Shown: positions 42,218 through 52,091 of the stretch, piece after piece
How positions within the stretch are numbered: the stretch's first letter is position 1
Layout of the letters: each line of letters opens with the position of its first letter
From: an uncultured Treponema sp.
Lineage (GTDB): Bacteria > Spirochaetota > Spirochaetia > Treponematales > Treponemataceae
Direction: 5' to 3'
Length of the DNA: 64,000 nt
Assembly (NCBI GenBank): GCA_910584475.1
Contig: CAJUBD010000005.1
Coordinates: 110,881 to 174,880, forward strand
Made by a program: the position numbers and the translations under genes
The notes under the pieces: generated by a model
Database searches by the model: none
Told to the model about the DNA's origin: nothing
What the model saw: the letters and a program-made list of their open reading frames with translations, nothing else

Positions 42218-44371
42218 ATGAAACGAATTTTAAAAATCGCTCTTTGCGTGGCGGCGTTCTTCTGCGCGGCGGAAATTTTCGCGCAGACAAGGCGGAACGC
42301 TCAAGCGCTTTTCGCGCAGGGAATCGAGGCGGAAGACGAGCGCGACTGGTGGGCGGCGAGCGAAAAATTCCAGGCGGCCGTCCGCGCGAATCCCGCCTAC
42401 GCCGACGCTTGGTTTCACCTCGCAAAATGCCTTTACCAAATGCAAAGTTTTGAACTCGCCTTGCAGCATCTCCAGAACGCGAAAAAATATTCGCCTGAGC
42501 GCACGGACATCCTCAACCTTGAGGGAATGTCGCTCATTTCGCTCGGGAAGTTCGATGAAGCGGAAAATATTTTCTCGCAAATTCAAAAAAAATATCCTAA
42601 CGACATCGAGTCGCGTTTCGGGCTTGCGGAACTGAACCTTTTGAAGGGGCGCACGACTGTCGCCGAAAAACTTTATTCCGACGCGCTTTCAAAAAGTCCG
42701 GGCAACGTCAAGGCTCTCCTTTCGCTCGCGCTTTTAAAATCCGAGACAAAGGATTCTCCGAGGGCGGAAAGATATGTGAACGAAGCCTTGCGCGTGGGAA
42801 GCGCGGATCCGCAAGTTTATTATATTGCGGCTTTCCTTGATTTCAAGAACGGAAAATTCGACGCTGCTGAAAGGCGTTGTCTTTCGGCTCTGCAGCTTGA
42901 CGGAAATTATGACGCGGCATACGAGCTTTTGGCTTTGATTTATTTCGCGCAGGAAAGGTTTCCCGAGGTCATTGATTTGGCGGATTTTGGAATTTCCCGC
43001 GACCGCGAAAATGGAAACATTTGGTATGTAAAAGGGCTGGCGCAGCAAAAGCTTGGCCTTGAAAACGATGCGATTGAAACTTGGCTTTTGGGTCTTGATG
43101 CCGTTCCGGACGACGAAATAATGCGGGCGGCTTTCGAGCTTTCGGTTTTGAGGACGCTTCCTTTGGAAGATCCGCGCCGCGCGGATTGGGCGAAATTCCA
43201 CGTTCAAAAAGGAGCCGAACACGCCAAGCGATATTCAGGCCGCGCGATGCGCTACGAATATCAGGCGGCGTTGCGCCTTGACCCGCATAATTTCCGCGCG
43301 CGGAACGCGTTTTCGAATTTGCTTCGCGCTGAGGGCTACAGCGAAAATTATCTTTCGCAAATGAGATTCATCCAAGAAAACGGAATTTTGCAGGGCGGAA
43401 TTCAGGCGTTGAAAGGTGAGGGAAAGAAGATTGACGCGGACGACGAGAAATTCGCGCTCGTAAAACTTTCTGACACGGTGGAAGGCTACGAGTCGCTTTT
43501 GGAAAACACTCTCGCAAGGAAATGGGACGTGAATCCTTTTTTCCTCGACAAGCGCCGATGGAATTTGCGGATTTATTACACGGATTCAAGCGAGCCGCTC
43601 GCCCACCCGGAATTGAGCCGAGTGGCGGCCGAGCATCTTTGCGTTTTGTTCGGCGGCGTTTTGGGGCAAAGCGTCGAGATTTCCGTACTTCCCGCCAAGA
43701 ATTTTTCGGAGGCGTATTCGGACGCGTACAAAGGCGGCTTCGACTATTTTATCATTTTGGACGCGGCGGAGGACGAGCGCGTCCTCAAGTTCGATGCTAC
43801 GATGTATTCGGGGCGAAACGGAACTGAAGCGAAAAAATTCTCCACATTCAAGACGGGAAACGATCGTTATGCATCGTCGCTTTTGAATTTGCGCTCTGCC
43901 ATTTTAGGCTCGCTTCCGATTCGCGCGAAAATTTTGAACCGTTCGGGAAAGGACATTCTCGTGGACATCGGGCGCACGGAAGGAATGACATCTGGCGCGA
44001 AATTCGCCGTGGTAAAGCGCGGCGCGCTCCGCACTTCCGACACAGGGGTGGGCGTTTCTTATTCCGAGGATAATTTTTTGGGAACTGTGACGCTGTCCGA
44101 TGTAGGAGAGGACATTTCGGAAGGCGTTTTGGGCGACACAGGATTTTACGATTTGGTAAATGCGCGCGATGAAATCGTCCTGGTGGAAATGCCGGGATTG
44201 GAAAATTCGTCCGAAAACGACATAGCCGAAGACACTTCGCCCGCCGCAAACCAGCGGGGCGTTCCAGTCTTAAGCGAAATGCCTGAAATCAATGACGATC
44301 CGCTTCGCGGGGCTTTGAGCACAGGACAAAGAAATTCAGTTTTGGTCGACATGATCCGCCGAATCCGCTAG
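42218..44371 (+). CDS. Large exported TPR protein
   Basis: A 717-residue protein with a signal peptide (MKRILKIALCVAAFFCAAEI, cleavage near IFAQ). At least eight TPR units follow (for example AWFHLAKCLYQMQSFELALQ, GMSLISLGKFDEAENIFSQI, AYELLALIYFAQERFPEVID). From about residue 440 the repeats stop and a mixed alpha/beta region begins (NLRIYYTDSSEPLAHPELSR), ending with a small beta-domain ILVDIGRTEGMTSGAKFAVV. Outer-membrane-associated assembly or envelope upkeep is plausible, not shown. Start 42218 is set by the signal peptide and a GGTGGGA site. Confidence 0.8.
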   Translation: MKRILKIALCVAAFFCAAEIFAQTRRNAQALFAQGIEAEDERDWWAASEKFQAAVRANPAYADAWFHLAKCLYQMQSFELALQHLQNAKKYSPERTDILNLEGMSLISLGKFDEAENIFSQIQKKYPNDIESRFGLAELNLLKGRTTVAEKLYSDALSKSPGNVKALLSLALLKSETKDSPRAERYVNEALRVGSADPQVYYIAAFLDFKNGKFDAAERRCLSALQLDGNYDAAYELLALIYFAQERFPEVIDLADFGISRDRENGNIWYVKGLAQQKLGLENDAIETWLLGLDAVPDDEIMRAAFELSVLRTLPLEDPRRADWAKFHVQKGAEHAKRYSGRAMRYEYQAALRLDPHNFRARNAFSNLLRAEGYSENYLSQMRFIQENGILQGGIQALKGEGKKIDADDEKFALVKLSDTVEGYESLLENTLARKWDVNPFFLDKRRWNLRIYYTDSSEPLAHPELSRVAAEHLCVLFGGVLGQSVEISVLPAKNFSEAYSDAYKGGFDYFIILDAAEDERVLKFDATMYSGRNGTEAKKFSTFKTGNDRYASSLLNLRSAILGSLPIRAKILNRSGKDILVDIGRTEGMTSGAKFAVVKRGALRTSDTGVGVSYSEDNFLGTVTLSDVGEDISEGVLGDTGFYDLVNARDEIVLVEMPGLENSSENDIAEDTSPAANQRGVPVLSEMPEINDDPLRGALSTGQRNSVLVDMIRRIR

Positions 44372-44409
44372 AAAAATTCTGGCAATCGTTTTATTAAGGA
44401 ATTCGATTT

Positions 44410-45402
44410 TCAGAAGTCGCTTTCCATCAAGTCGAGGCTCGAGTCGATCCATTTTTTGGCGAGCGCGGGAAAAATTTCCTGCACTGTAAGGAAGCATTGC
44501 ACGGCGTTTTCGTATTCGCCGCAAAAATAGAAACTTTCTCCGAGGTAGAATTCCGCGCGGTTCGTGACGGCGGAGTTTCGGTTTACGCTCAAAAAATCCG
44601 TGAAGAGTTTTACGCTTTCAAGATATTTTCTTTGAACAAGTCCGTCTCGCAAAGTCTCGAACAAAATGTATTCGTCGCCGCCGTCAGGCGCGAACATGTC
44701 ATCCTCGAAGAAATACGGCGTTTTGAAAGGCGCGACTTTTTTCTTTTCGGCTACGTTCGCCAAATTCGCAACGCTTTTTTTTGCTTCGTCGCTGAATTCC
44801 TTTCGCTCTTTATCAAGCCCGAGAATTGTCCCTGGAAACGGAAGAGGCGTTTTTCGAAGCGGTGGAGCGGATTCTTTTCGCTTTGAAATAGAAATTTTCG
44901 CGTCGGAATTTGCATTCGAAATCGTATTTCGAGGAAAATCTGGTTTTGAAACGGAAGGAAGATTTTCTTCGGAATCGGATTTCGGATTTTCGCTTGCGGC
45001 TTGCCTTTCATTCGCGGGAATTCGCGGTCGCACTCCGGCCGTGGTCGCGTTCATTCCGGGAATTATCGCCTTGTAGTCGCCTTTTTCCGTCATCGCTATT
45101 ACAGCATAAAAATATTCTCCGCCCTTTGAAACCGTGTCGAGATATTGGAATCCCGTAACCTTCGCGACTGGCGAGAGGCGTTCGATTTCGCTGTACGAGG
45201 AAATTGGCTTTGCCGCGCGGTAGACTTTTGCGCCTGTGATTTTTGGCTCAGTCCTTTCGGGAAAAGCCCAGACGATTTCTATGTTTTTTTCCGCGCCCGC
45301 CATTGCGGATATTTTGTTTGCCACGGGGCGGCTTTGCGAAAATACGCTTTCGGCGCACAAAAAAGCCGCCAGAAAAAGCGCGATTCTTTTCAAGGCTTTC
45401 AT
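44410..45402 (-). CDS. Exported protein with Fn3-like and TPR-like parts
   Basis: A 330-residue protein. Signal peptide MKALKRIALFLAAFLCAESV with cleavage after FSQ. Residues about 35-125 look like a fibronectin-III fold (IEIVWAFPERTEPKITGAKV, then YFYAVIAMTEKGDYKA). A Ser/Lys/Asn-rich linker follows, and the C-terminus (KYLESVKLFTDFLSVNRNS, AEFYLGESFYFCGEYENAVQ) is a TPR-like helical pair. The combination resembles spirochaete periplasmic proteins of unknown role. It is convergent with the large TPR gene and 38 bp from it. Confidence 0.7.
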   Translation of the reverse strand: MKALKRIALFLAAFLCAESVFSQSRPVANKISAMAGAEKNIEIVWAFPERTEPKITGAKVYRAAKPISSYSEIERLSPVAKVTGFQYLDTVSKGGEYFYAVIAMTEKGDYKAIIPGMNATTAGVRPRIPANERQAASENPKSDSEENLPSVSKPDFPRNTISNANSDAKISISKRKESAPPLRKTPLPFPGTILGLDKERKEFSDEAKKSVANLANVAEKKKVAPFKTPYFFEDDMFAPDGGDEYILFETLRDGLVQRKYLESVKLFTDFLSVNRNSAVTNRAEFYLGESFYFCGEYENAVQCFLTVQEIFPALAKKWIDSSLDLMESDF

Positions 45403-45503
45403 ACATATATATTATCGGCAGATTTGAATTGTTGCAAGCGCAATCGCGCGATTTTTGGAATTTTTTTCGCAGGGAGGGGCAAAAAGTTTTCTTTATCAAT
45501 CCA

Positions 45504-45532
45504 TTGCAATTTCCTGCGCTTTTCGTTATACT
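45504..45532 (+). promoter_or_regulatory. Likely promoter of the prfB transcript
   Basis: TTGCAA, 17-nt spacer, TATACT, 36 nt upstream of the four-hairpin leader; the -35 matches only partly. Confidence 0.5.
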
Positions 45533-45567
45533 TTTTTACTGACATTTGCGAAAATTATTTATTATTT

Positions 45568-45748
45568 AGGAGATATGATAAAAACGCCGCTGAAATAGCG
45601 TGGCGTTTTTATCATGTCAAGTTTCTACAGTCGCGTTGCGACTTACTAAACTTGAATATCAAACGCACATTCGTGCTTCGTTGCGAATGTGCATAAAAAG
45701 TCAATCGCGATTTTCAAAATCTCTCTTGACTTTTTTTAGGAGAAAATT
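45568..45748 (+). ncRNA. Four-hairpin structured leader, copy 3 (prfB)
   Basis: The most perfect copy. H1: ATGATAAAAACGCC / GGCGTTTTTATCAT, 14 bp (45575-45615). H2: TCAAGTTT / AAACTTGA with inner AGTCGC-GTT-GCGACT (45617-45655). H3: GCACATTCG / CGAATGTGC (45665-45692). H4: AAAAAGTCAA / TTGACTTTTT (45695-45735), then TTAGGAG and the prfB ATG. Compared with copies 1 and 2 the stems differ but remain paired, which argues for a folded RNA. Confidence 0.72.
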
Positions 45749-46883
45749 ATGCTTGAAGACTTAAAGCAGCCGATCGGCGAACTCAAAGAAAACATCCTCA
45801 ACGTTTGGGGGCGTCTTTGACGCGGACTCGGTTTACAAGAAAATCGCGGAGCAGGAAGAGCTGACTTCCGCGCCGAATTTCTGGGACGACGCCAAGGCCG
45901 CGCAAAAGGTGATGAGCCGAATAAAGATTCTAAAAAGTCGCGTCGAGCCGTGGAAGGAACTCAAGGCGCAGATTGACGACATCGAGGCGCTTTATGAGCT
46001 TGCCGTGGAGTCGGGCGAGCAGGGCGAAGAGTCGGAAATCCGCGCGCAGCTGGAGGAGGCGCAAAAGAAGTTCGAGCACGAAAGCCGAATGAGTCTTCTT
46101 TCGGGAGAGGTTGACTCCTCTTCGGCGTTCCTCACGATTCATTCGGGCGCGGGTGGAACGGAGGCGGAGGACTGGGCGTTCATGCTCAGCCGAATGTATT
46201 CTCGCTGGGCAGAGCGGCGCGGTTTCAAGCTTGAGACTGTGGACATCCTTGAAGCCGAGGGCGGAATCAAGTCCGTCACTTTCCAAATCGAAGGCGAATA
46301 TGTTTACGGCTATCTCAAGGGAGAGGCGGGAATCCATCGGCTTGTGCGCATAAGTCCGTTCGACGCGAACGCGAGGCGGCACACTTCGTTCGCGAGCGTC
46401 TATGTTTTTCCTGTCCTCGACGATACGATCGAAGTGGAAATCCGTCCTGAAGATTTGCGCGTGGACACTTACCGCGCGGGCGGCAAGGGCGGCCAGCATG
46501 TGAACAAGACCGATTCGGCGGTGCGCTTCACTCACTTGCCCACGGGAATCGTGGTCGCCTGCCAGACCGAGCGCAGCCAGCTCATGAACCGCGCCACGGC
46601 GATGTCGATTTTGAAGTCGAAACTTTACGAATATTATCGCGAGCAAAAGGAAAAGGAAAACGCCAAGTTCGGCGCGGAAAAGAAGGACATTTCGTGGGGC
46701 AACCAGATTCGCTCTTATGTTTTCCAGCCTTACACGATGGTAAAGGACTTGCGCACTCGCGAGGAGACGGGAAACATTCAGGCGGTGATGGACGGCGACA
46801 TCGACTGCTTCATCGAAGCGTATCTCAACGCGATGTGGAAGGGGCTTCCCCTCGAGGCGGAAGATGCGGACGATTCTGAATAG
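45749..46883 (+). CDS. prfB: Peptide chain release factor 2, programmed +1 frameshift
   Basis: A 377-residue RF2 read in two frames. The ATG at 45749 opens 23 codons ending GTT TGG GGG CGT CTT, then the in-frame stop TGA at 45818-45820. The context GGGGG-CGT-CTT-TGA-C is the canonical RF2 shift site, with internal Shine-Dalgarno sequence. Skipping T45818 gives GAC and the long frame to 46883. SPF (RISPFDAN) recognises stop codons UGA/UAA, and GGKGGQHVNKTDSAVR holds the catalytic GGQ. RF2 thus autoregulates by slow termination at its own UGA. AGGAG precedes the ATG; the four-hairpin leader lies directly upstream. Confidence 0.96.
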
Positions 46884-46894
46884 GTAATAGGCGC

Positions 46895-48640
46895 GTGAAT
46901 TTTCCGCGAAGATTTTTCAATTTAGTCTTTCTCGCTTTTTTCTGCGCGTGCGCGAATTTTTTCGGCGAAGAAAATTCTTCAGGCGATGAGTGGATTCTCG
47001 CGGCGCAAAAATTTGAAATCGACGAAAACAAAGAACATTTCGCCGCGCTCGAAGCCGCCGCCTCGGTGATTCCGAAATTGATTTTGGAGCAGATTTCGCT
47101 TGACACGAAGCGCATGGTTTTGCGCGACGAGCAGCTTTCGCAAAAATTGGATTCGCTTTTGACCGAGCGGCTTTCGCTTTTTTTGGATTTGAGCAAGGAA
47201 GTGAAAGTGCGCGACGCGCTTGTCTTGAACAACTACACGATGTTTGAATATCAAAGCGCGCTCAAGGCTCAGGAAAAGAAAATCGGTGATGTGCAAAAGA
47301 AAATCGACGCGAATTTGAAGGCGCAGCAAGACGCGCTTTTCCCTGAAAAAATGAAAAAAAGTGACGCGAAGAAAATGAAAAAAATGTGGGAGCCGACGTC
47401 AAAGCCGGTTTCCCTTTACAGGCAGGATTCTGAGAGCCTTTTTGCTCCGAGCGATTCTTCCCAAAATGACGGTGCGGATTCTCGCGCGTTTGAAAAGGAG
47501 ATCGCTACCGAGAAGATTTCGGGACTTGTGCGAGGCTCGATGGTTTCTTATGGAAATTATTTGAGCGTAACGGCGGAACTCTACGTTTTTCCAAGCGCGA
47601 AAAAAATCGCGTCTACTACGGAAGTGGGCGCTTTGAGCGACATTCGACAAATCGCGAAAAACATTGCGTTCGCGCTTTTGCCGAAAATAGCCAATTCCAT
47701 GCCGGTGGAACTTGAGTTCAAGATCTTTCCGGAAGACGCGGCGCAAAATGCCACGCTCACTGTCGACAGCGTTGTCTATCGCCCCGTTCCTGAAAAGATT
47801 TCGCTTGGCTCGGGAATTCATTCGGTTTCATTAGATGCAGAGGGGTTCGCTCGCGAGAGCTTTTTGTACGACTTTTCGGGGCAGAGCAAATTTTTGGTGG
47901 AAGTGAATTTCCGCGAAGAATCCAAAGGCGAGATAAAATTGGCGTTGAGCCGCTTCGTTCCGGGCACGCTGTTTTTCGACGGAAAATTCGCGGGCGATTC
48001 GAGCGCGAGCGATTTCGTGAAAGTGCCGCTCAAGGTGAACGGCAACACGGTTTTCGGATATTTCGAGGGAACGGTAAAGGACAAGGACGCGGAAGGCGGC
48101 GAGCGAAGCGAAACTATGTTCATGATGATTCCGTCTAATCTGATGACGGACGGCTCGGAATTGGAAATGAATTTGCGCGTGTTCGACGTGAGCAAGAATA
48201 TCGACAGGCGGCGCAAAATGCTTTATGTTTCTTACAGCGCACTTTTGCTTTCGCTTCCGATTATGTTTTATTCTTATGGCCGCTATGATTCGCTTATGAA
48301 AGGATATTTGGCGGGATATGGAAATTTTGACTATGACGAGCTGAATTTTTATCGGACGCTTTCATTTGTCGGAATCGGGCTTGTTTCGGCTTGTGGCGCA
48401 TGGATGGTGACGGAGCTTGTTTTGTATTTGCTTTCGGTTGAAAAAACACTTCCGTCAAAGGCGAAAAAAATAAAAAGCAAGACGCTTCGGAAAATGGAAG
48501 TCGAGCGTGAGCTTGAAGAACAGCGCGCGCTTGAGGCGGAAGAGGATTTGCAGTCGCAGGAAAATCTCGAGGCCTTGCAAGAAGATTCGGATGAGACGAC
48601 CGAAAATCTTGACGCTGAAAATTCGGATGGAAATTTGTAA
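46895..48640 (+). CDS. Exported/membrane hypothetical protein
   Basis: A 581-residue protein. N-terminal hydrophobic stretch FFNLVFLAFFCACANFFGEE is a signal peptide; a cysteine in FFCAC could be a spirochaete lipobox. The middle has a coiled-coil-like KVRDALVLNN...QEKKIGDVQKKIDANLKAQ region and a PEGA-like strand pattern (SGIHSVSLDAEGFARESF). Two TM helices lie near the C-terminus (YVSYSALLLSLPIMFYSYG; FVGIGLVSACGAWMVTELVL), then an acidic Glu-rich tail. GTG start with a weak ribosome site, 11 nt after prfB. Function not recognised. Confidence 0.65.
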   Translation: MNFPRRFFNLVFLAFFCACANFFGEENSSGDEWILAAQKFEIDENKEHFAALEAAASVIPKLILEQISLDTKRMVLRDEQLSQKLDSLLTERLSLFLDLSKEVKVRDALVLNNYTMFEYQSALKAQEKKIGDVQKKIDANLKAQQDALFPEKMKKSDAKKMKKMWEPTSKPVSLYRQDSESLFAPSDSSQNDGADSRAFEKEIATEKISGLVRGSMVSYGNYLSVTAELYVFPSAKKIASTTEVGALSDIRQIAKNIAFALLPKIANSMPVELEFKIFPEDAAQNATLTVDSVVYRPVPEKISLGSGIHSVSLDAEGFARESFLYDFSGQSKFLVEVNFREESKGEIKLALSRFVPGTLFFDGKFAGDSSASDFVKVPLKVNGNTVFGYFEGTVKDKDAEGGERSETMFMMIPSNLMTDGSELEMNLRVFDVSKNIDRRRKMLYVSYSALLLSLPIMFYSYGRYDSLMKGYLAGYGNFDYDELNFYRTLSFVGIGLVSACGAWMVTELVLYLLSVEKTLPSKAKKIKSKTLRKMEVERELEEQRALEAEEDLQSQENLEALQEDSDETTENLDAENSDGNL

Positions 48641-48674
48641 AGAGGAAAATGCGATTTAGTCGGAGGTGAAGAAA

Positions 48675-49550
48675 ATGGCGAAAATGTCTTTTGCCCAGAA
48701 AATCAAAAACCTGTTTGCCGGAAAAAAATCTTCGGACGAGGATTTTTTCGACGACCTCGCGGATGCGCTGATTGAAGGCGATGTCGGCGCGGCGCTTGCG
48801 ATGCAAATTGTGGATTCGCTTTGTGAAATTTGCCGTAAGGAAAAGATTTCTTCCGAAGATGAAATCCTAAAAAAGTTAAAGAGCCTTTTGCTTCCTTATG
48901 TCAAAAGTTGCAGCCTTTCCGTAGAATCAGGCAAGAACAATATTTGGATGCTCCTCGGCGTGAACGGCGTGGGCAAGACGACGAGCGCGGCGAAATTGGC
49001 TCGCCTTCAAAAAAACGCTACGGGCGCGAACGTCTTTCTTTCGGCTAGCGACACTTTCCGCGCGGCGGCGGTGGATCAAATTTCCATGCACGGCGAGCGG
49101 CTCGGAATCCGCGTGGTGGCGCACCAGATGGGGAGCGATCCCGCGGCCGTGGTTTTCGACGCGGCGGAATCTCTCAAGGCTCACGGCGGCGGGCTTGTCA
49201 TCGCGGACACGGCGGGGCGGCTTCACAACAAGGAAAATCTCGTGCGCGAGCTTGAAAAAATAGACCGCGTTTGCCGCCAGAAGTCCGACGAAGGCTGCTA
49301 CAAAAAGTTGCTAGTCGTGGACGCGACCACAGGGCAGAACGCGCTTCGTCAGGCGGAAGTGTTCAACGAGGCGGTCGGCGTGGACGCGCTAATTCTCACG
49401 AAGTACGATTCGAGCGCGAAGGGAGGGGTGGTGGTTTCCATCGGCAAGGAACTCTCTCTTCCTGTCTGCTATGTCTGTACCGGCGAAGGATACGACGACA
49501 TCGCGCAATTCGACGCGGAAAAATATTTGGACGAATTTTTGGGAATGTAA
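48675..49550 (+). CDS. ftsY: Signal recognition particle receptor FtsY
   Basis: A 291-residue SRP-type GTPase. A short N-domain (FFDDLADALIEGDVGAALAM), G1 LLGVNGVGKTTSAAKLARL, the I-box ASDTFRAAAVDQI, G3 VIADTAGRLHNKENL, G4 ILTKYDSSAKGGVVVSI, and the closing CYVCTGEGYDDIAQFD. It docks SRP-ribosome complexes on the membrane. The acidic A-domain of E. coli FtsY is missing, as is usual in many bacteria. ATG at 48675 is set by GGAGG 8 nt upstream. Confidence 0.96.
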   Translation: MAKMSFAQKIKNLFAGKKSSDEDFFDDLADALIEGDVGAALAMQIVDSLCEICRKEKISSEDEILKKLKSLLLPYVKSCSLSVESGKNNIWMLLGVNGVGKTTSAAKLARLQKNATGANVFLSASDTFRAAAVDQISMHGERLGIRVVAHQMGSDPAAVVFDAAESLKAHGGGLVIADTAGRLHNKENLVRELEKIDRVCRQKSDEGCYKKLLVVDATTGQNALRQAEVFNEAVGVDALILTKYDSSAKGGVVVSIGKELSLPVCYVCTGEGYDDIAQFDAEKYLDEFLGM

Positions 49551-49740
49551 AATAGGTGATAGGTAATAATGAACCGCGAGTTTTCGCGTAGCGAAAACTC
49601 GTAAGCAAGGCAAAGCCTTGCGATTTTTCGCGGTTTTCGGTCGCGCAAGCGAACGAAAATGCGAGCCTTTCGGCGAGCAAGAGAAAAGTCGTAAGCAACC
49701 GCAGGTTGCGTAGTAATGGGTAATGGGCGTCGCCTCAATT
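49551..49740. repeat. Serial palindromes between ftsY and next gene
   Basis: Contains GCGAGTTTTCGC-GTA-GCGAAAACTCG (49576-49601), AAGCAAGGC-AAA-GCCTTGCGA (49604-49623), and GCAACC-GCA-GGTTGC near 49697, linked by taagcaa. Arm sequences differ but the hairpin-linker-hairpin order matches the gap after rho. Tandem GGTAAT-type repeats flank the block. Confidence 0.65.
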
Positions 49741-49757
49741 TTTGCGAAGATTTTTTT

Positions 49758-50714
49758 ATGAAACTGATTTTGTTTTTTTCTGTTTTCATTTTCTCATTTT
49801 CAATTTTCGCGCAAGCCGAAAAAAAATCTGCGCAAGAAATTTACACAAGCGAGGAAGATATTGCGGACAATGAAGCCGCAGCAAATGAAGAAAATGTTTC
49901 AGAAAAAAAGTCGATTGAAGAAAATTCTGAAAAAGGAATTTCTGCCGATGAAAATTTTGGAAACGAAAATTCTGCAAGGCAAAATTCGAATGAAGAAAAT
50001 TCTGACGATGAAAAAAAATCGCTCGAGGAAAAATATTTGGTTTTCAAAACTTCGTCGCAGGAAATCCGAATGCTTGAAACGAACTCGGACATTTTTTCTG
50101 CGTCATCGTCCGCACAAAAAAATCGCGCGCTTACGAGCATCGCGGACGGCGAACTTCAGCGGCGTTTTTATGACGAGGATTTCAGGCTTTCCAAAATCGA
50201 ATATTGGCAAATCGCGGCGACGAGCGCGCAAAGCAAAATGCGCCGCCGCCTTGACTATGAATTCGATGCGGACGGAAAAATAAGTGCGCTTCGGGAAAAC
50301 GATTTTGACGCTCAAACTTCTTCCGTAACTTTTTTCAATGCGGACGGAAAAATTCGCTCGAGCAGAAAAAACAAGTTGCTTGACGGAAAACTTGATTCGT
50401 TTGAAATTTTCACTTACGAATACGATGGCGAAGGTCGCGTCTTGGAGGAACGCCGCCAAATTTTTAAAGTACAAGGCGAAAAGCAAAGGCGCGTTTTGTC
50501 GCAGCGTGGCGTGAATAAATATTCTGGCGAAAAGCTCATCGAAACTTCGTTCTATGAAAATTCGGTTTTGCGCATTCGCACTGTTTACACGGACAGCGAA
50601 AATTATGTTCAGACGACTTATTTTGACGGCGGACTTGCCGTGCGGGATTTTTATGAGAACGGTCAGAAAATTTCTTCGGCTTTTTCAAATGAAAAAAGGA
50701 GCGGCTCGAATTGA
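49758..50714 (+). CDS. Exported protein with Glu/Asn-rich region and YD/MORN-like repeats
   Basis: A 318-residue protein. Signal peptide MKLILFFSVFIFSFSIFAQA. Residues about 45-100 are Glu/Asn/Ser repeats (ENSDDEKKSLEEKYL). Then several strands of the type YEFDADGKISALREN, FFNADGKIRSSRKNK, YEYDGEGRVLEERRQ and YFDGGLAVRDFYENGQKIS follow, resembling RHS/YD- or MORN-like beta repeats. The start is the ATG before the signal peptide. It overlaps the lolC-type gene by ATGA, hinting at an envelope role. Confidence 0.7.
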   Translation: MKLILFFSVFIFSFSIFAQAEKKSAQEIYTSEEDIADNEAAANEENVSEKKSIEENSEKGISADENFGNENSARQNSNEENSDDEKKSLEEKYLVFKTSSQEIRMLETNSDIFSASSSAQKNRALTSIADGELQRRFYDEDFRLSKIEYWQIAATSAQSKMRRRLDYEFDADGKISALRENDFDAQTSSVTFFNADGKIRSSRKNKLLDGKLDSFEIFTYEYDGEGRVLEERRQIFKVQGEKQRRVLSQRGVNKYSGEKLIETSFYENSVLRIRTVYTDSENYVQTTYFDGGLAVRDFYENGQKISSAFSNEKRSGSN

Positions 50715-52036
50715 AACGCGCAAAACTTGATTCGAACTTTCGTTGGATTTATTTTGTGGCGAAACGATTTTCGCTCGTGGACTTGAAAGGCGCGGAAGCG
50801 TTCACATCAAAACTTTCCACTTTGGGGATTTGCTTTGGCGTGATGACTCTCATAATCGTAATCAGCGTGATGAACGGATTTCAGCGCGAATTCATCGACG
50901 CGATAATGGAAGTTTCTTCATACAATTTGCGCGCGGAAAATGTCGAGGCGGACGAGCGTGCGGCGTTCGAGAAATTCGCTTTGGAAGAAAACGGGATAAA
51001 ATGCGCGGTGGCATTCACGGAAAGCGAGTCGCTTTTGGTGGGCGCGGACGGAAGGCAAAGCGCGGCTCTTGTCCGCGCGATTGAATGTGACGTTATGGAA
51101 AAAGATTCGGGCTTTGCGCGCGAGGCTAGAATAGTGCGCGGCGCGTTCGATTTGCAAGGCGATGCATTTTCTGAAAGCGGAGATTCGCTTTCTCCGTGCG
51201 TTTTGGGAATTACGCTTGCCCGCACTTTGGACGTGCGCGTCGGCGACGAATTGAATTTCTATGCGACGGATTCAGGCGATTCTTTGCTGGAAATATTTTC
51301 GCATCCGAAAAAGTTTTTCGTTGCCGGAATCTTCCGCACCGGCTATTCCGACATCAATTCAAGTTACGCCTTTGTCGGCTTGCCTTCTCAAACTGAAAAA
51401 ATCGGAAAACTGATTTACGGAATAAAGACGAAAAATCCATCGGGCGATGCCGCGCTCGCAAAAAAAATTCAGCGCGAATTTCCCGATGCGAAGATTTCTC
51501 TTTGGAAAGAGTACAACCGAAGTTTTTTCGGCGCGCTCAGAATCGAAAAGAATATGCTTATGCTGCTCGTGGTTTTGATTTTCGTCGTGGTGGCGATAAA
51601 CATTTTCAACTCTATGCGGCGAATCGTCTTCGAGCGACGATTCGAGATTTCTACGATGAGCGCGCTCGGCGCTAGGATTTCTTCGGTGAAAAACATTTTC
51701 ATCATGCGCGGATTTTTGATTGGATTGCGCGGCGCGATTGCCGGCCTTGTGCTCGGGTTGTTTTTTTGCGTGAATATAAAAGGCGTTTTTACGGTTTTGT
51801 CGTCCGCGCTTTTTTATGTGCAATATTTTTTCGTGCTGATTTTTTCTCCGCAGAATGCGGCGGCAGTTTCGGAAAATCCGATGTTCGCGGTATACGCCAA
51901 TATTCCCGCCCGAATGTATGCGCACGAAATCATTTTTATCACGCTGTTCGGAATTTTTTCAGCGACTTTTTCGGCATGGGCGGCAAGCCGAGAAATTCTG
52001 AACTCTTCGATTTGTGAAGTGCTGCATGAAAGTTAG
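50711..52036 (+). CDS. Lipoprotein-releasing ABC permease (LolC/E type), first
   Basis: A 441-residue permease with the FtsX/MacB layout: TM helix in LSTLGICFGVMTLIIVISVMNGFQREF near residues 38-57, a large extracytoplasmic domain (about 60-270) with the conserved CVLGITLARTLDVRVGDEL, and three C-terminal TM helices (MLLVVLIFVVVAINIFNSMR, where FN is typical of LolC/E). The following gene encodes the cognate ATPase, then a second permease, a complete LolC-D-E set for releasing lipoproteins from the inner membrane. Whether this is the LolC or LolE role cannot be told by sight. Confidence 0.85.
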   Translation: MKRAKLDSNFRWIYFVAKRFSLVDLKGAEAFTSKLSTLGICFGVMTLIIVISVMNGFQREFIDAIMEVSSYNLRAENVEADERAAFEKFALEENGIKCAVAFTESESLLVGADGRQSAALVRAIECDVMEKDSGFAREARIVRGAFDLQGDAFSESGDSLSPCVLGITLARTLDVRVGDELNFYATDSGDSLLEIFSHPKKFFVAGIFRTGYSDINSSYAFVGLPSQTEKIGKLIYGIKTKNPSGDAALAKKIQREFPDAKISLWKEYNRSFFGALRIEKNMLMLLVVLIFVVVAINIFNSMRRIVFERRFEISTMSALGARISSVKNIFIMRGFLIGLRGAIAGLVLGLFFCVNIKGVFTVLSSALFYVQYFFVLIFSPQNAAAVSENPMFAVYANIPARMYAHEIIFITLFGIFSATFSAWAASREILNSSICEVLHES

Positions 52037-52091
52037 TATAGGTTCTCTGCGGGAGAATATTTTCAAAAGACTTATTTTTTGGGAGGAAGCG

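Noticed and set aside
45145..45696. A 183-codon plus-strand frame reading across the start of the Fn3/TPR gene and the prfB leader
   Set aside because: It is antisense to a well-supported signal-peptide gene and then runs through hairpins; no ribosome site and no family motif.
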